Positions 29,793 through 40,063 of a stretch of DNA of 64,000 nucleotides are shown here, one piece after another; the first letter of the stretch is position 1, and every line of letters begins with the position of its first letter. Under the pieces are notes generated by a model. That model saw only the letters and a program-made list of their open reading frames with translations, did no database searches and was not told the DNA's origin. The stretch is taken from the NCBI RefSeq assembly GCF_019168305.1, contig NZ_JAHTBI010000037.1, forward strand, positions 1 through 64,000. The letters run 5' to 3'. The DNA comes from Pseudomonas aegrilactucae. Its GTDB lineage: Bacteria > Pseudomonadota > Gammaproteobacteria > Pseudomonadales > Pseudomonadaceae. The position numbers and the translations under genes are program-made.

Positions 29793-30738
29793 TGCGCAGA
29801 CTCAGACCTTCCGGATGCGGCTGCAGGTAGACCTGTTGCATCAGGTAGGGGTCGGGGTGGTGGCGCAAGTGATGCTTGAGCAGCGTGAGGGGCACCACCA
29901 GCGGCACCACGCCAGCCTGATACTGCTCGATCAGCGTGCGGATCTCCTGTTTGTCTCGGGGGTCGAGTACACGACGCAGGTAGCCGCTCAGGTGCATCAG
30001 CACGTTGCCGTGGGTGCCGCGGCTGGCGCAGCGGGCCAGCGCCTTCATGAGCCGGCTGAAATAGTCAGGGCCGATCTGGGTGGCGTCATCACCGCGTTGC
30101 ATGCTGCCCAGCAACGTGCCGAGCACCTTGTACTGCTGGGGGTTATGTGCCATCAGCTGGTATTTGTAGCGGGCGTGAAAGGTGATCAGGCCGTGCCGGC
30201 TCAGGCCGCTGGCCAGCAATTGTTGCCAGTCGGCGTAGGCGTACACGCGGGTGATGAAGTTTTCCCGCAGCACCGGGTCGCACAGCCGACCATCTTCCTC
30301 GACCGGCAGGTCCGGGCGCAGTTCACAGAAGCGCGCGGCATACAGGCCGCGTCCGCCCTCGCTGGCCGGATAACCGTTGTCCTGATACACCTTGACCCGT
30401 TCAAGCCCGCAGGATGGTGACTTGTGCATGAAGATATAGCCGCAGATATCCGGCAACTGGCCGGCCATCTGTTCGCCATAGGCCCCCAGGGCGTCGCTGA
30501 CGTCCAGCGTGCTGTCACGGCTGCCCACCGCCCGGGGCTGCGTCGGGTCTCCGACCAGGCGGATGGCTGCGCGCGGGATACCCAGGCCGATGGCGACCTC
30601 GGGGCATATGTTGAGGAATTCGAAATAGTCGGCCAGCACGTCGGTGCACAGTCGTGATGCTTTGTGACCGCCGTTGTAGCGCACTTCCTCGCCGGCGAGA
30701 CAGGCACTGATGGCAATTTTCGGTTTGTGCGTCGCCAT
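29782..30738 (-). CDS. DUF523 and DUF1722 fusion protein (YbgA-like)
   Basis: A 318-aa protein. The N-terminal half is DUF523 (KIAISACLAGEEVRYNGGHK, CPEVAIGLG, MHKSPSCGLERVKVY) with conserved cysteines. The C-terminal half is DUF1722 (LITFHARYKYQLMAHNPQQYKVLG, GYLRRVLDPRDKQE). The family is commonly found next to photolyase genes, but its biochemical role is not established. It is the first gene of the unit DUF523-merR-phrB-SDR and has two PplR-like operators in its promoter region. Confidence 0.88.
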   Translation of the reverse strand: MATHKPKIAISACLAGEEVRYNGGHKASRLCTDVLADYFEFLNICPEVAIGLGIPRAAIRLVGDPTQPRAVGSRDSTLDVSDALGAYGEQMAGQLPDICGYIFMHKSPSCGLERVKVYQDNGYPASEGGRGLYAARFCELRPDLPVEEDGRLCDPVLRENFITRVYAYADWQQLLASGLSRHGLITFHARYKYQLMAHNPQQYKVLGTLLGSMQRGDDATQIGPDYFSRLMKALARCASRGTHGNVLMHLSGYLRRVLDPRDKQEIRTLIEQYQAGVVPLVVPLTLLKHHLRHHPDPYLMQQVYLQPHPEGLSLRNAI

Positions 30739-30759
30739 GGAAGGCTCCCGACTAAAATC

Positions 30760-30783
30760 TATACAAAAATAAAATCATGTACA
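30760..30783. promoter_or_regulatory. LitR/PplR-type operator 1 (TATACA-N12-TGTACA)
   Basis: TATACA at 30760-30765 and TGTACA at 30778-30783 are exactly 12 bp apart. This fits T(G/A)TACA-N12-TGTA(C/T)A, the motif described for P. putida class II LitR proteins. It lies 22 bp upstream of the DUF523 start, between promoter and gene. Confidence 0.8.
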
Positions 30784-30792
30784 GCTTGGGTC

Positions 30793-30820
30793 ATCATAGA
30801 TAACACGCTGTACAAGTCAA
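30793..30820 (-). promoter_or_regulatory. Sigma-70 promoter of the DUF523-merR-phrB-SDR unit
   Basis: On the minus strand, TTGACT (30820-30815) and TATGAT (30798-30793) are separated by 16 bp. The -35 box lies inside operator 2, so a bound regulator would compete with RNA polymerase. Confidence 0.65.
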
Positions 30821-30832
30821 ATATTCTGTATA
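30809..30832. promoter_or_regulatory. LitR/PplR-type operator 2 (TGTACA-N12-TGTATA)
   Basis: TGTACA at 30809-30814 and TGTATA at 30827-30832, 12 bp apart. It overlaps the -35 box of the DUF523 promoter and is separated from operator 1 by 25 bp. Confidence 0.82.
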
Positions 30833-30852
30833 ACTCCAGTCATCTGAGGCGA

Positions 30853-31884
<1,032 letters not shown>

Positions 31885-31890
31885 CTAACC

Positions 31891-31914
31891 TGTACAATAT
31901 CCTAATTCTGTATA
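31891..31914. promoter_or_regulatory. LitR/PplR-type operator 3 in divergent region (TGTACA-N12-TGTATA)
   Basis: TGTACA at 31891-31896 and TGTATA at 31909-31914, again exactly 12 bp apart. It lies between the divergent FAD gene and the epimerase-hemH genes. A possible plus-strand -10, TATAAG at 31911-31916, overlaps the right half-site. Which promoter it controls cannot be decided by eye. Confidence 0.82.
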
Positions 31915-32026
31915 AGATGAATCCGCTCGTTTCTACAGGTTGGCCTATGTTTATCCGAGAGCGTTCGGTCAAAAAAGTGCCTTGATCTTAAAAATAGACC
32001 AGCGCGCGCCATGTGAGGGCACAGCC

Positions 32027-32929
32027 ATGCATATATTGCTGACCGGTGGTACGGGATTGATCGGCCGACACCTCTGCCGCTACTGGCTGGACCAGGGGCA
32101 TCGCCTGACGGTCTGGAGCCGGCGACCGGAGCAGGTGGGTGCTGTGTGTGGCGCCGGCGTGCGCGGCATTGGCCGGCTGGATGAACTGGGTGATGAACCG
32201 CTGGATGCCGTGGTCAACCTGGCGGGAGCGCCGATTGCCGACCGTCCCTGGACGTCAGTGCGGCGTGCCCGGCTGTGGGCCAGCCGCATTACCCTCACCG
32301 AGCAACTGGTCGCCTGGTTGCAGGGCCGCGCGCAAAGGCCCGCGGTGCTGATCTCAGGCTCTGCGGTGGGGTGGTACGGGGATGGCGGCGAGCGTGAACT
32401 GACCGAGCTGTCGCAACCGGTCAAGGAGGATTTCGCCAGCCAGCTGTGCATTGCCTGGGAAGAAACGGCCCTGGGGGGCGAAGCCCTTGGCATGCGCGTG
32501 GTGTTGCTGCGCACCGGCCTGGTATTGAGCAGCGAGGGCGGCTTTTTGTCGCGCCTGCGCCTGCCGTTCAAACTCGGGCTGGGCGGGCCGATTGGCGACG
32601 GTCGGCAGTGGATGCCGTGGATTCACCTGCAGGACGAAATCGCCCTGATTGATTTTCTGTTGCAGCGCAGCGACGCCAGCGGTCCTTATAATGCCTGCGC
32701 GCCGGAGCCGGTGCGCAACCGCGAGTTTGCCCGTCGGCTGGGGCGTACGCTGCACCGCCCCGCGTTCATGCCGCTGCCGGCACTGGTGTTGCGTGCCGGG
32801 CTCGGCGAGTTGTCGGTGCTGCTGCTGGGTGGCCAGCGCGCGCGCCCGGTGCGTTTGCTGGCGGCGGGCTTCACGTTCCGTTTCAACGATGTGCAATCGG
32901 CGCTGGACGAGTTGTCCCCGCGCCTCTGA
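32027..32929 (+). CDS. TIGR01777-type NAD-dependent epimerase (SDR39U1/YfcH family)
   Basis: A 300-aa extended SDR. The N-terminus MHILLTGGTGLIGRHLCRYW is the NAD(P) loop; NLAGAPIADRPWT, SGSAVGWYG and AFGMRVVLLRTGLVL-like GMRVVLLRTGLVLS are typical of the TIGR01777 group, with a C-terminal DUF1731 (FTFRFNDVQSALDEL). Reaction unknown. It precedes hemH by 12 bp, an arrangement suggesting shared transcription from the operator-3 region. An open frame upstream to 31940 is not conserved-looking. Confidence 0.88.
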   Translation: MHILLTGGTGLIGRHLCRYWLDQGHRLTVWSRRPEQVGAVCGAGVRGIGRLDELGDEPLDAVVNLAGAPIADRPWTSVRRARLWASRITLTEQLVAWLQGRAQRPAVLISGSAVGWYGDGGERELTELSQPVKEDFASQLCIAWEETALGGEALGMRVVLLRTGLVLSSEGGFLSRLRLPFKLGLGGPIGDGRQWMPWIHLQDEIALIDFLLQRSDASGPYNACAPEPVRNREFARRLGRTLHRPAFMPLPALVLRAGLGELSVLLLGGQRARPVRLLAAGFTFRFNDVQSALDELSPRL

Positions 32930-32941
32930 AAAGGATGTTGC

Positions 32942-33958
32942 ATGACCGATCATGCTCTGCTGCTGGTCAACCTGGGTTCGCCGGCTTCTACCGCTGTCGC
33001 CGATGTGCGTCGTTACCTCAACCAGTTTCTGATGGACCCGTATGTGATCGACCTGCCCTGGCCGGTGCGGCGCCTGCTGGTGTCGCTGATCCTGATCAAG
33101 CGTCCGGAGCAGTCGGCGCACGCCTATGCCTCGATCTGGTGGGAGGAGGGCTCGCCGCTGGTGGTACTGACCCGGCGCCTGCAGCAGGCCGTGCGCGAGC
33201 ATTGGCAGCACGGGCCGGTGGAAATCGCCATGCGCTACGGCGAGCCGTCGCTGCCCACCGTGCTGCAGCGCCTGGCCGCCCAAGGCGTGCGCAAGGTCAC
33301 CCTGGCGCCGCTGTACCCGCAGTTTGCCGACAGCACCGTGACCACTGTGATCGAGCAAGCCAAGGCGGTGGTGGCCGAGCACAGGCTGGACCTGCAGATG
33401 CCGGTACTGCGCCCGTTCTATGACCAGCCGGTGTATATCGATGCGCTGGTGGCCAGCGCCAGGCCGTACCTGGAGCAGGGCTTCGATCATCTGTTGCTGA
33501 GTTTTCATGGCTTGCCCGAGCGGCACCTGAAAAAGCTCGACCCTACCGGCTCGCATTGTTTGCGCAATGCCGACTGCTGTAGCACTGCCTCGCCCGAGGT
33601 GCTTGCGGTGTGCTACCGCGCCCAGTGCCTGCGGAGCGCGCAGCTGTTCGCGCAGACAATGGGGCTGGCCGATGGCCAGTGGTCGGTCTCGTTCCAGTCG
33701 CGGTTGGGGCGGGCCAAGTGGATCGAGCCCTATACCGAGGCACGTCTGGACGAGCTGGGCAAGGCGGGGGTGAAGAAGCTGCTGGTGATGTGCCCGGCGT
33801 TCGTCGCTGACTGCATCGAGACGCTGGAAGAGATCGGTGATCGCGGGCGCGAGCAGTTTGTCGAGGCGGGCGGGGAGGAACTGGTGCTGGTGCCGTGCCT
33901 GAATGATCACCCGCAGTGGGCGCAGGCGCTGGCGCAGTTGTGTGAAGCGGCGGGTTAG
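32942..33958 (+). CDS. hemH: Ferrochelatase
   Basis: A 338-aa enzyme inserting ferrous iron into protoporphyrin IX, the last haem step. The catalytic His is in [36 protein letters not shown] and [16 protein letters not shown] are conserved. Second gene after the epimerase. Because protoporphyrin IX is a potent photosensitiser, control by a light-responsive operator would make physiological sense (inference). Confidence 0.96.
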   Translation: MTDHALLLVNLGSPASTAVADVRRYLNQFLMDPYVIDLPWPVRRLLVSLILIKRPEQSAHAYASIWWEEGSPLVVLTRRLQQAVREHWQHGPVEIAMRYGEPSLPTVLQRLAAQGVRKVTLAPLYPQFADSTVTTVIEQAKAVVAEHRLDLQMPVLRPFYDQPVYIDALVASARPYLEQGFDHLLLSFHGLPERHLKKLDPTGSHCLRNADCCSTASPEVLAVCYRAQCLRSAQLFAQTMGLADGQWSVSFQSRLGRAKWIEPYTEARLDELGKAGVKKLLVMCPAFVADCIETLEEIGDRGREQFVEAGGEELVLVPCLNDHPQWAQALAQLCEAAG

Positions 33959-33978
33959 CGTTCAGCCTGTGCCGCCCT

Positions 33979-34047
33979 CTTCGCTGGCAAGCCAGCTCCC
34001 ACAAGGATTGCGGTGATCCTTGTGGGCGCTGGCTTGCCAGCGAAGCT
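33979..34047. repeat. Inverted pair of REP elements
   Basis: Left copy CTTCGCTGGCAAGCCAGCTC from 33979; right copy (TGTGGGCGCTGGCTTGCC) to 34047. The pair lies between the convergent hemH and uraA ends and may serve as their transcriptional boundary; no separate terminator is visible. Confidence 0.9.
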
Positions 34048-34055
34048 TTTTCAGA

Positions 34056-35330
34056 TCAAGGCAAATGGTCGTCCAGTACCTTGTTCTTCCAGCCATCGTT
34101 GCCCGGCAGCAGCAGGTTCAAGCCGATCGCCACCACCGCGCACAGCGCGATGCCCTTCAGGCCCCAGTCGTCCGGGCCGGTACCGGTGCCGACCAGCACG
34201 CCACCAATGCCGAACACCAGGGTCACCGACACGATCACCAGATTGCGTGCTTCGCTCAGGTCGATCTTGTGGCGGATCATGGTGTTCATCCCCACGGCCG
34301 CAATCGAACCGAACAGCAGGCACAGGATGCCGCCCATGACCGGCACCGGAATGCTCTGCAGCAAGGCGCCGAACTTGCCCACGAAGGCCAGGCTGATGGC
34401 GAAGATTGCCGCCCAGGTCATGATCTTCGGGTTGTAGTTCTTGGTCAGCATCACCGCGCCCGTCACTTCCGCATAGGTCGTGTTGGGCGGCCCGCCAAAC
34501 AGGCCGGCGGTGGTGGTGGCGATGCCGTCACCCAGCAAGGTGCGGTGCAGGCCGGGTTTTTTCAGGTAGTCGCGCCCCGTTACGCTGCCCACCGCGATCA
34601 CCCCGCCGATGTGCTCGATCGCAGGCGCCAGGGCCACTGGAACGATGAACAGGATTGCCTGCCAGTTGAACGCCGGCGCGGTGAAGTGCGGCAGGGCCAG
34701 CCACGGCGCTGCGCCGATTTTGGCCGTGTCGACCACGCCAAAGTAGAACGACAGGGCAAAGCCCACCAGTACCCCGGCCAGGATCGGCACCAGGCGGAAC
34801 ATGCCCTTGCCGAACACGGCCACGATCAGGGTGGTGAGCAGCGCCGGCATCGAGATCATCATGGCGGTGCTGTACGGTAGCAACTCGGCACCGTCACCGG
34901 CCTTGCCCATGGCCATGTTGGCGGCAATCGGCGCCATCGCCAGGCCGATCGAGATGATCACCGGGCCGATCACCACCGGCGGCAGCAGGCGGTCGATGAA
35001 GCCGGTGCCCTTGATCTTCACCGCCAGGCCCAGGAAGGTGTAGACGAAGCCGGCGGCCATCACCCCGCCCATGGTCTCGGCCAGGCCGAACTGGCCCTTG
35101 GCGAGAATGATCGGGGTGATGAAGGCGAAGCTCGACGCCAGGAACACCGGCACCTGACGCCCGGTAACCACCTGGAACAGCAGAGTTCCCAGGCCCGCAG
35201 TGAACAGCGCAACGTTGGGGTCGAGGCCGGTGATCAGCGGCATCAGTACCAGTGCGCCAAATGCCACGAAGAGCATCTGCGCGCCGGAGACGACCTGGCG
35301 CCAGAGCGGGTCGTTGAACGCGTCCTGCAT
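34056..35330 (-). CDS. uraA: Uracil permease (NCS2 family)
   Basis: A 424-aa uracil:proton symporter of the inner membrane with about 14 hydrophobic segments. Typical NCS2 stretches include PVFLASSFAFITPI, the glutamate-bearing PVALAPAIEHIGGVIAVG and GLFGGPPNTTYAEVTGAV. It starts 2 bp after the upp stop, so the two salvage genes are coupled. Confidence 0.94.
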   Translation of the reverse strand: MQDAFNDPLWRQVVSGAQMLFVAFGALVLMPLITGLDPNVALFTAGLGTLLFQVVTGRQVPVFLASSFAFITPIILAKGQFGLAETMGGVMAAGFVYTFLGLAVKIKGTGFIDRLLPPVVIGPVIISIGLAMAPIAANMAMGKAGDGAELLPYSTAMMISMPALLTTLIVAVFGKGMFRLVPILAGVLVGFALSFYFGVVDTAKIGAAPWLALPHFTAPAFNWQAILFIVPVALAPAIEHIGGVIAVGSVTGRDYLKKPGLHRTLLGDGIATTTAGLFGGPPNTTYAEVTGAVMLTKNYNPKIMTWAAIFAISLAFVGKFGALLQSIPVPVMGGILCLLFGSIAAVGMNTMIRHKIDLSEARNLVIVSVTLVFGIGGVLVGTGTGPDDWGLKGIALCAVVAIGLNLLLPGNDGWKNKVLDDHLP

Positions 35331-35332
35331 GC

Positions 35333-35971
35333 TCAGGTGTCCTTCTGCTTGGTGCCGAAGATCTTGTCACCGGCATCGCCCAGGCCGGGGATGATGTAGC
35401 CGTGTTCGTTCAGGCGTTCGTCGATCGATGCGGTGTAGATCTGCACATCCGGATGGGCGCGCTCGACGGCGGCGATGCCCTCGGGGGCGGCGACCAGCAC
35501 CATGGCGCGAATGTCCTTGCAGCCGGCTTTCTTGAGCAGGTCGATGGTGGCGATCATGGAGCTGCCGGTGGCCAGCATCGGGTCGATGATCATGGCCAGG
35601 CGCTCGTCGATCTCGGGTACCAGTTTTTCCAGGTAGGTGTGCGCTTCGAGGGTTTCCTCGTTGCGCGCCACACCCACTGCGCTGACCTTGGCGCCCGGGA
35701 TCAGGCTGAGCACGCCGTCGAGCATGCCGATGCCGGCGCGCAGGATAGGCACGACGGTGATCTTCTTGCCGGCGATCTTCTCGACCTGCACGGTGCCGCA
35801 CCAGCCTTGAATGTCATAGCTTTCCAGCGGCAGATCCTTGGTCGCCTCGTAGGTCAGGAGCGCGCCGACTTCCTGGGCGAGTTCGCGAAAATTCTTCGTG
35901 CTGATATCGGCGCGGCGCATCAGGCCGAGCTTGTGACGGATCAGCGGGTGGCGGATCTCACGGGTTGGCAT
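35333..35971 (-). CDS. upp: Uracil phosphoribosyltransferase
   Basis: A 212-aa enzyme converting uracil and PRPP to UMP. PRPP-binding motif [20 protein letters not shown] and the C-terminal uracil-binding [16 protein letters not shown] are present. It works with the downstream permease in uracil salvage. Confidence 0.96.
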   Translation of the reverse strand: MPTREIRHPLIRHKLGLMRRADISTKNFRELAQEVGALLTYEATKDLPLESYDIQGWCGTVQVEKIAGKKITVVPILRAGIGMLDGVLSLIPGAKVSAVGVARNEETLEAHTYLEKLVPEIDERLAMIIDPMLATGSSMIATIDLLKKAGCKDIRAMVLVAAPEGIAAVERAHPDVQIYTASIDERLNEHGYIIPGLGDAGDKIFGTKQKDT

Positions 35972-36136
35972 AGGGAAAAGGCTCCGGGGGCGGGCAAAAA
36001 AACCGCGCTAGATTAATCTATTCAGTCGCGGGTGTCCTGTAGGCAATGTGCACGTTAGTCCATAAACGCTTGATCTGATGCGTGCGGGTGCGTACCTTTG
36101 CCCGCTTTTCTCAATAGCTGCCCCCCGGAGAGCATC

Positions 36137-36694
36137 ATGTCTGCCGATCTCGAGCACATCCGTCAAGTCATGCGCGAAGCAGACTGCCTGCACAGCGAAG
36201 CCGATGTCGAAGCGGCCATCGCCCGCGTCGGTGCGCAGATCAGCGCCGACCTGGCCGACAGCAATCCGGTAGTGTTCTGCGTGATGAACGGCGGGTTGAT
36301 CTTCGCCGGCAAGCTGCTGACACATTTGCAGTTCCCGCTGGAGGCCTCGTACCTGCACGCCACCCGCTACCGCAACCAGACCAGTGGCGGCGACCTGTTC
36401 TGGAAAGCCAAGCCGGAGGTGTCGTTCATCGATCGTGAGGTGCTGATCATCGACGACATCCTGGATGAAGGGCACACCCTCAGCGCGATCATCGACTTCT
36501 GCAAGCATGCCGGCGCCAAGGCGGTGTACACCGCCGTGCTGGTGGACAAGGAACATGATCGCAAGGCCAGTGCCGAGCTCAAGGCCGACTACTGCGGCCT
36601 GAGCTGCGTGGACCGCTATGTGTTCGGCTACGGCATGGACTACAAGGGCTACTGGCGCAATGCGGCGGGTATCTATGCCGTGAAGGGCATGTAA
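36137..36694 (+). CDS. hpt: Hypoxanthine-guanine phosphoribosyltransferase
   Basis: A 185-aa purine salvage enzyme. The PRPP motif is VLIIDDILDEGHTL, the substrate loop VFCVMNGGLIFAGKLL, and the C-terminal DRYVFGYGMDYKGYWRN closes the base site. ATG 36137 is preceded by GGAGAG at 6 bp. It is divergent from upp-uraA, grouping purine with pyrimidine salvage. Confidence 0.92.
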   Translation: MSADLEHIRQVMREADCLHSEADVEAAIARVGAQISADLADSNPVVFCVMNGGLIFAGKLLTHLQFPLEASYLHATRYRNQTSGGDLFWKAKPEVSFIDREVLIIDDILDEGHTLSAIIDFCKHAGAKAVYTAVLVDKEHDRKASAELKADYCGLSCVDRYVFGYGMDYKGYWRNAAGIYAVKGM

Positions 36695-36706
36695 ACCGCG
36701 TCGACC

Positions 36707-36775
36707 CCTTCGCTGGCAAGCCAGCTCCCACAAGGGCTGCAGTGATCCCTGTGGGGGCTGGCTTGCCAGTGAAGA
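36707..36775. repeat. Inverted pair of REP elements
   Basis: Copies at 36707-36733 and 36748-36775 (right copy with CCAGTGAAG in place of CCAGCGAAG) lie directly after hpt. Confidence 0.9.
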
Positions 36776-36835
36776 GGCCGTCAGCTTCACCGAAAACTCA
36801 TGCTAGAGTGCCAGGCCGCCCCCAAGGAGCCTGCC

Positions 36836-37303
36836 ATGCGCGCCATCCTCGCCCTGCTGCTGCTGACCAGCCTGCCACTGGCCGCCGCCCCCCTGCACAG
36901 CCAGTTCCTGCCGCCCGACGACCTCACCCTGCGCCAGGAACCCCCCGAAGCCCAGCAACTGCTGCAGGTCACCCAGTACTCGGTGGTGGTCGGCAATCAG
37001 CGCCCGTCCAACCAGCAGCCGATCCCGGTGACCGCGCCGCTGCTGATGCGTCTGAAGGGCAAGCCGATGAACAAGGGCGCCACGATCAGCGACGTGCTGG
37101 TCAGTTTCGACGGTGAAGGCAAGAGCCTGCGCAAGCCGGTGTTCGACGCCAAGACGCGCACCCTGACCCTCAATTACCCTGCCAGCCAGTACCGCGTGAT
37201 CCTCGACCTGCTGCGCAATGACACCGTCTATGTGCAGTTCCTCAGCTACCCCAACGGGCATATCTGGGCCGATCTGCACACCGGCACCCTACGCGCGCGT
37301 TGA
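36836..37303 (+). CDS. Hypothetical exported protein
   Basis: A 155-aa protein with a signal peptide (MRAILALLLLTSLPLAAA) and a small hydrophilic body without cysteines. AAGGAG at 36824-36829 supports ATG 36836. No recognised domain. Position between hpt and the PA4642-like gene is conserved in Pseudomonas. Likely periplasmic; function unknown. Confidence 0.8.
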   Translation: MRAILALLLLTSLPLAAAPLHSQFLPPDDLTLRQEPPEAQQLLQVTQYSVVVGNQRPSNQQPIPVTAPLLMRLKGKPMNKGATISDVLVSFDGEGKSLRKPVFDAKTRTLTLNYPASQYRVILDLLRNDTVYVQFLSYPNGHIWADLHTGTLRAR

Positions 37304-37374
37304 GCCGCAACGCCGCGCAGGGGTAAACTGCCGGCCCGTGAAAAATGTCCGTGATGGTTCAGCTGGAGTCGGCA

Positions 37375-37665
37375 ATGCGTAAAGACAAGAAGCAAGTGAT
37401 TGGTGATGAGATCAGCGACGAGTACATCAAGTCGTTCCTCCAGTACGAACCGGCCGATGCTGTCACCTCCCCCTCGCAGCACAAACTGATCAAGGCCTAC
37501 CGTGGCCTGCGCATCGATGACTTCGAGCGCTTCGTCGGGTTCTTCGTCGAGGCCGGGTACGACCTGGACGGCAAGGACGAGCACGGCCTGACCTTTGTCG
37601 AGGTGATCAAGGATCAGCGCAACGCGCCCGAGTACGTCGAGATCATCGACAAGGCTCGCGGCTGA
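37375..37665 (+). CDS. PA4642-family conserved small protein
   Basis: A 96-aa soluble protein beginning MRKDKKQVIGDEISDEYIKSFL, matching the PA4642 family of Pseudomonas. The middle (LIKAYRGLRIDDFERFVGFFVEAGYDLDGKDEHG) resembles a single ankyrin-like helical hairpin. ATG 37375 is preceded by CTGGAG; an in-frame ATG at 37345 is also possible. Function unknown. It converges with mqo across a shared terminator. Confidence 0.85.
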   Translation: MRKDKKQVIGDEISDEYIKSFLQYEPADAVTSPSQHKLIKAYRGLRIDDFERFVGFFVEAGYDLDGKDEHGLTFVEVIKDQRNAPEYVEIIDKARG

Positions 37666-37681
37666 GCTTCAAGCGCCCATG

Positions 37682-37709
37682 AAAAAACGCCCCGAAGGGC
37701 GTTTTTTTA
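37682..37709. terminator. Bidirectional terminator between PA4642-like gene and mqo
   Basis: AAAAAACGCCCC-GAA-GGGCGTTTTTTT forms a tight stem with A and T runs on both sides, between two convergent stops (37665 and 37720). Confidence 0.95.
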
Positions 37710-37719
37710 TGCGTCACGC

Positions 37720-39225
37720 TCAGGCGTAGCTTTGCGTCGGCTGGTTCTCGACCAGGCCCAGGGCCTCGTCGTTGTGCGTGCTGACCTTGTGGTACAGCGC
37801 AGCGTCGCTGGCCAGGACCTTTTCCCGCGCCGGGAAGATTTCCTTGAGCTTGGCTGCCCAGGCACCGCTGGCCTGCTCGGGGAAGCAGCGCTCGATCAGT
37901 TCGAGCATGATCGAGACCGTCACCGAAGCGCCTGGGGAGGCGCCCAGCAGGGCGGCCAGCGAGCCGTCCTTGGCCGCGACCAACTCGGTACCGAACTGCA
38001 GGATGCCGCCTTTTTTCGGGTCTTTCTTGATGATCTGCACCCGTTGGCCGGCCACTTCCAGGCGCCAGTCTTCGGCCTTGGCTTCAGGGTAGAAGCGGCG
38101 CAGCGACTCCAGGCGTTGCTCCATCGACTGCATCACTTCGCTGACCAGGTACTTGGTCAGGTCCATGTTGTCGCGGGCCACGGCCAGCATCGGGCCGATA
38201 TTGCCGGCACGTACCGACAGCGGCAGGTCGAGGAACGAGCCGTGCTTGAGGAACTTGGTGGTGAAGCCGGCGTACGGGCCGAACAGCAGCGAAGTCTTGC
38301 CGTCCACCACACGGGTGTCCAGGTGCGGGACCGACATCGGCGGCGAGCCTACGGCGGCCTGGCTGTAGACCTTGGCCTGGTGGTGCTTGACCACCTCGGG
38401 GTTGTCGCAGCGCAGCCACTGGCCACTGACCGGGAAGCCGCCAAAGCCCTTGCTCTCCTCGATGCCCGACAGTTGCAGCAGCGGCAGCGCCGCGCCGCCG
38501 GCGCCGAGGAACACGAAGCGGGCGTCGACGTCGCGGCTGCTGCCGCTGTTGACGTCCTTGATGGTCACGGTCCAGCCACTGCCGTTGCGGCGCAGGCCGG
38601 TCACCTTCTTGCAGTACTTGACCTGCGAGTCGGGGGTGTCGGCCAGGTGCTTGAGCAGCTTGTTGGTCAGCGCGCCGAAGTTGACGTCGGTGCCCTTCAT
38701 CACGCGGGTGGCGGCGATCTGCTGATCGGCCGGGCGGCCCGGCATCATCAGCGGCATCCACTCGTTCATCAGCGCCTTGTCTTCGGTGTATTCCATCTCG
38801 GCGAAGGCGTGATGCGGCTTGAGCGACTCGAACCGCTTCTTCAGGAACGCGACGCCCTTGTCGCCTTCGACATAGCTCAGGTGCGGGATCGGGTTGATGA
38901 AGGCACGCGGGTTCTTGAAGGCACCCTTTTTGCTCAGGTAGGCCCAGAATTGCCGGGACACCTCGAACTGGGTATTGATGTGCACCGCTTTCTTGATATC
39001 GATGCTGCCGTCGGCGGCCTGCGGCGTGTAGTTCAGTTCACACAGCCCGGCATGGCCGGTCCCGGCGTTGTTCCACGGGTTGGAACTTTCCGCGGCACCC
39101 GAATCCATCAACTCGACGACTTCCAGCTTCATCGCCGGGTCGAGTTCCTTGAGCAGTACGGCCAGGGTGGCGCTCATGATGCCGGCCCCTACCAGTACTA
39201 CATCGACTGCTTCGTTCTGCGCCAT
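37720..39225 (-). CDS. mqo: Malate:quinone oxidoreductase
   Basis: A 501-aa membrane-associated FAD enzyme oxidising malate to oxaloacetate with quinone as acceptor, the main TCA malate step in Pseudomonas. FAD loop [19 protein letters not shown] at the N-terminus; [17 protein letters not shown] and [15 protein letters not shown] are family signatures. ATG 39225 gives MAQNEAVDV; the open frame upstream to 39294 is not conserved-looking. Confidence 0.96.
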   Translation of the reverse strand: MAQNEAVDVVLVGAGIMSATLAVLLKELDPAMKLEVVELMDSGAAESSNPWNNAGTGHAGLCELNYTPQAADGSIDIKKAVHINTQFEVSRQFWAYLSKKGAFKNPRAFINPIPHLSYVEGDKGVAFLKKRFESLKPHHAFAEMEYTEDKALMNEWMPLMMPGRPADQQIAATRVMKGTDVNFGALTNKLLKHLADTPDSQVKYCKKVTGLRRNGSGWTVTIKDVNSGSSRDVDARFVFLGAGGAALPLLQLSGIEESKGFGGFPVSGQWLRCDNPEVVKHHQAKVYSQAAVGSPPMSVPHLDTRVVDGKTSLLFGPYAGFTTKFLKHGSFLDLPLSVRAGNIGPMLAVARDNMDLTKYLVSEVMQSMEQRLESLRRFYPEAKAEDWRLEVAGQRVQIIKKDPKKGGILQFGTELVAAKDGSLAALLGASPGASVTVSIMLELIERCFPEQASGAWAAKLKEIFPAREKVLASDAALYHKVSTHNDEALGLVENQPTQSYA

Positions 39226-39829
39226 TAACGCGTCTCCAAAATCTTCAGCACCAAATTGACAGCATAGGATCCCAGGCTTGGCCGGGACCGCCATGTCCGC
39301 TACTTCGCAGGTTTTTCAACTTCCACGGACACCAGCAACAGGGCTTTGCGTTGCCTATGAACGCATTTTACCGCCCGTGCGGCAATTCGACTTATGGTCA
39401 AGGTGTCCATCGTGCGCTATGGGCCGGCTTCAGTCACCCATCTCAGATGGGCGCTGTTGCCAGCAGTTCGGGGCTGTTCGGGACGCTGTTGATGCTTTTA
39501 CACCTGCCAGACTGTTCATTGCTCGCCACACTCTTGTGAAGTTGTGAAAACCGTTTTTTCACGCTCTTTTGGAGTCGTGAACCTCAAAAAGGGTGTGCGC
39601 GGTGGCAAACCCGCAGGTTCAGGCAGAGCGCAGTGGCGACGAAAAAGCACACGCACCGGCTTGGCAAGACCTGTGTGGGCGGCTCTCTGTGGGCGTTTTG
39701 GGAGTGCCGATGCAGTGACATTGGCGGTGTTGCGGGGCCCGATCAGGAGACGTCCTTATAATCGGGGGGAGATTATAGCGAGGTCGCGGGCAGAAACGAT
39801 CTTTATTAATGACTTTTATTGCTGTTTGC
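39226..39829. other. 600-bp non-coding stretch upstream of mqo
   Basis: No convincing gene on either strand; open frames here are short and lack ribosome binding sites. It holds a hairpin GTGAAAA-CCGTT-TTTTCAC at 39543-39561 and a dyad TATAATC-N7-GATTATA at 39757-39777. The mqo promoter must lie at its left end but I cannot assign it. Confidence 0.6.
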
Positions 39830-40063
39830 TCAGGCGACCACTGCGCGGGCGAGCCGGTTGTGGCGGGCACGCGGCAGAACCCGGGCGCTGGCAGGCAGCG
39901 GGCGGTTCATCCAGTACAGGCGGATTTCGTTGATTTCGACCCAGCCGGCCCCACTGGGCGCCTGCTGGCATTGCCTGAAGGCCAGGCAGTGGCCGTGGGC
40001 ATCCAGGCGTGCGAACTGGCGTGGGGTCGGGCGGGGGAACAGCAGGGTCCAGAGTGAGCGCAT
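39830..40063 (-). CDS. Conserved small hypothetical protein (77 aa)
   Basis: A 77-residue basic protein, MRSLWTLLFPRPTPRQFARLD..., with a central GWVEINEIRLYWMNRPLPASARV. The pattern looks like a small Pseudomonas-conserved protein. It is divergent from the yajG-type lipoprotein gene, with about 135 bp between starts. No membrane segment; function unknown. Confidence 0.65.
   Translation of the reverse strand: MRSLWTLLFPRPTPRQFARLDAHGHCLAFRQCQQAPSGAGWVEINEIRLYWMNRPLPASARVLPRARHNRLARAVVA

Noticed and set aside
39278..39547. Open frames of 62-129 codons in the gap upstream of mqo
   Set aside because: No ribosome binding site, odd composition, and overlapping alternatives in other frames.
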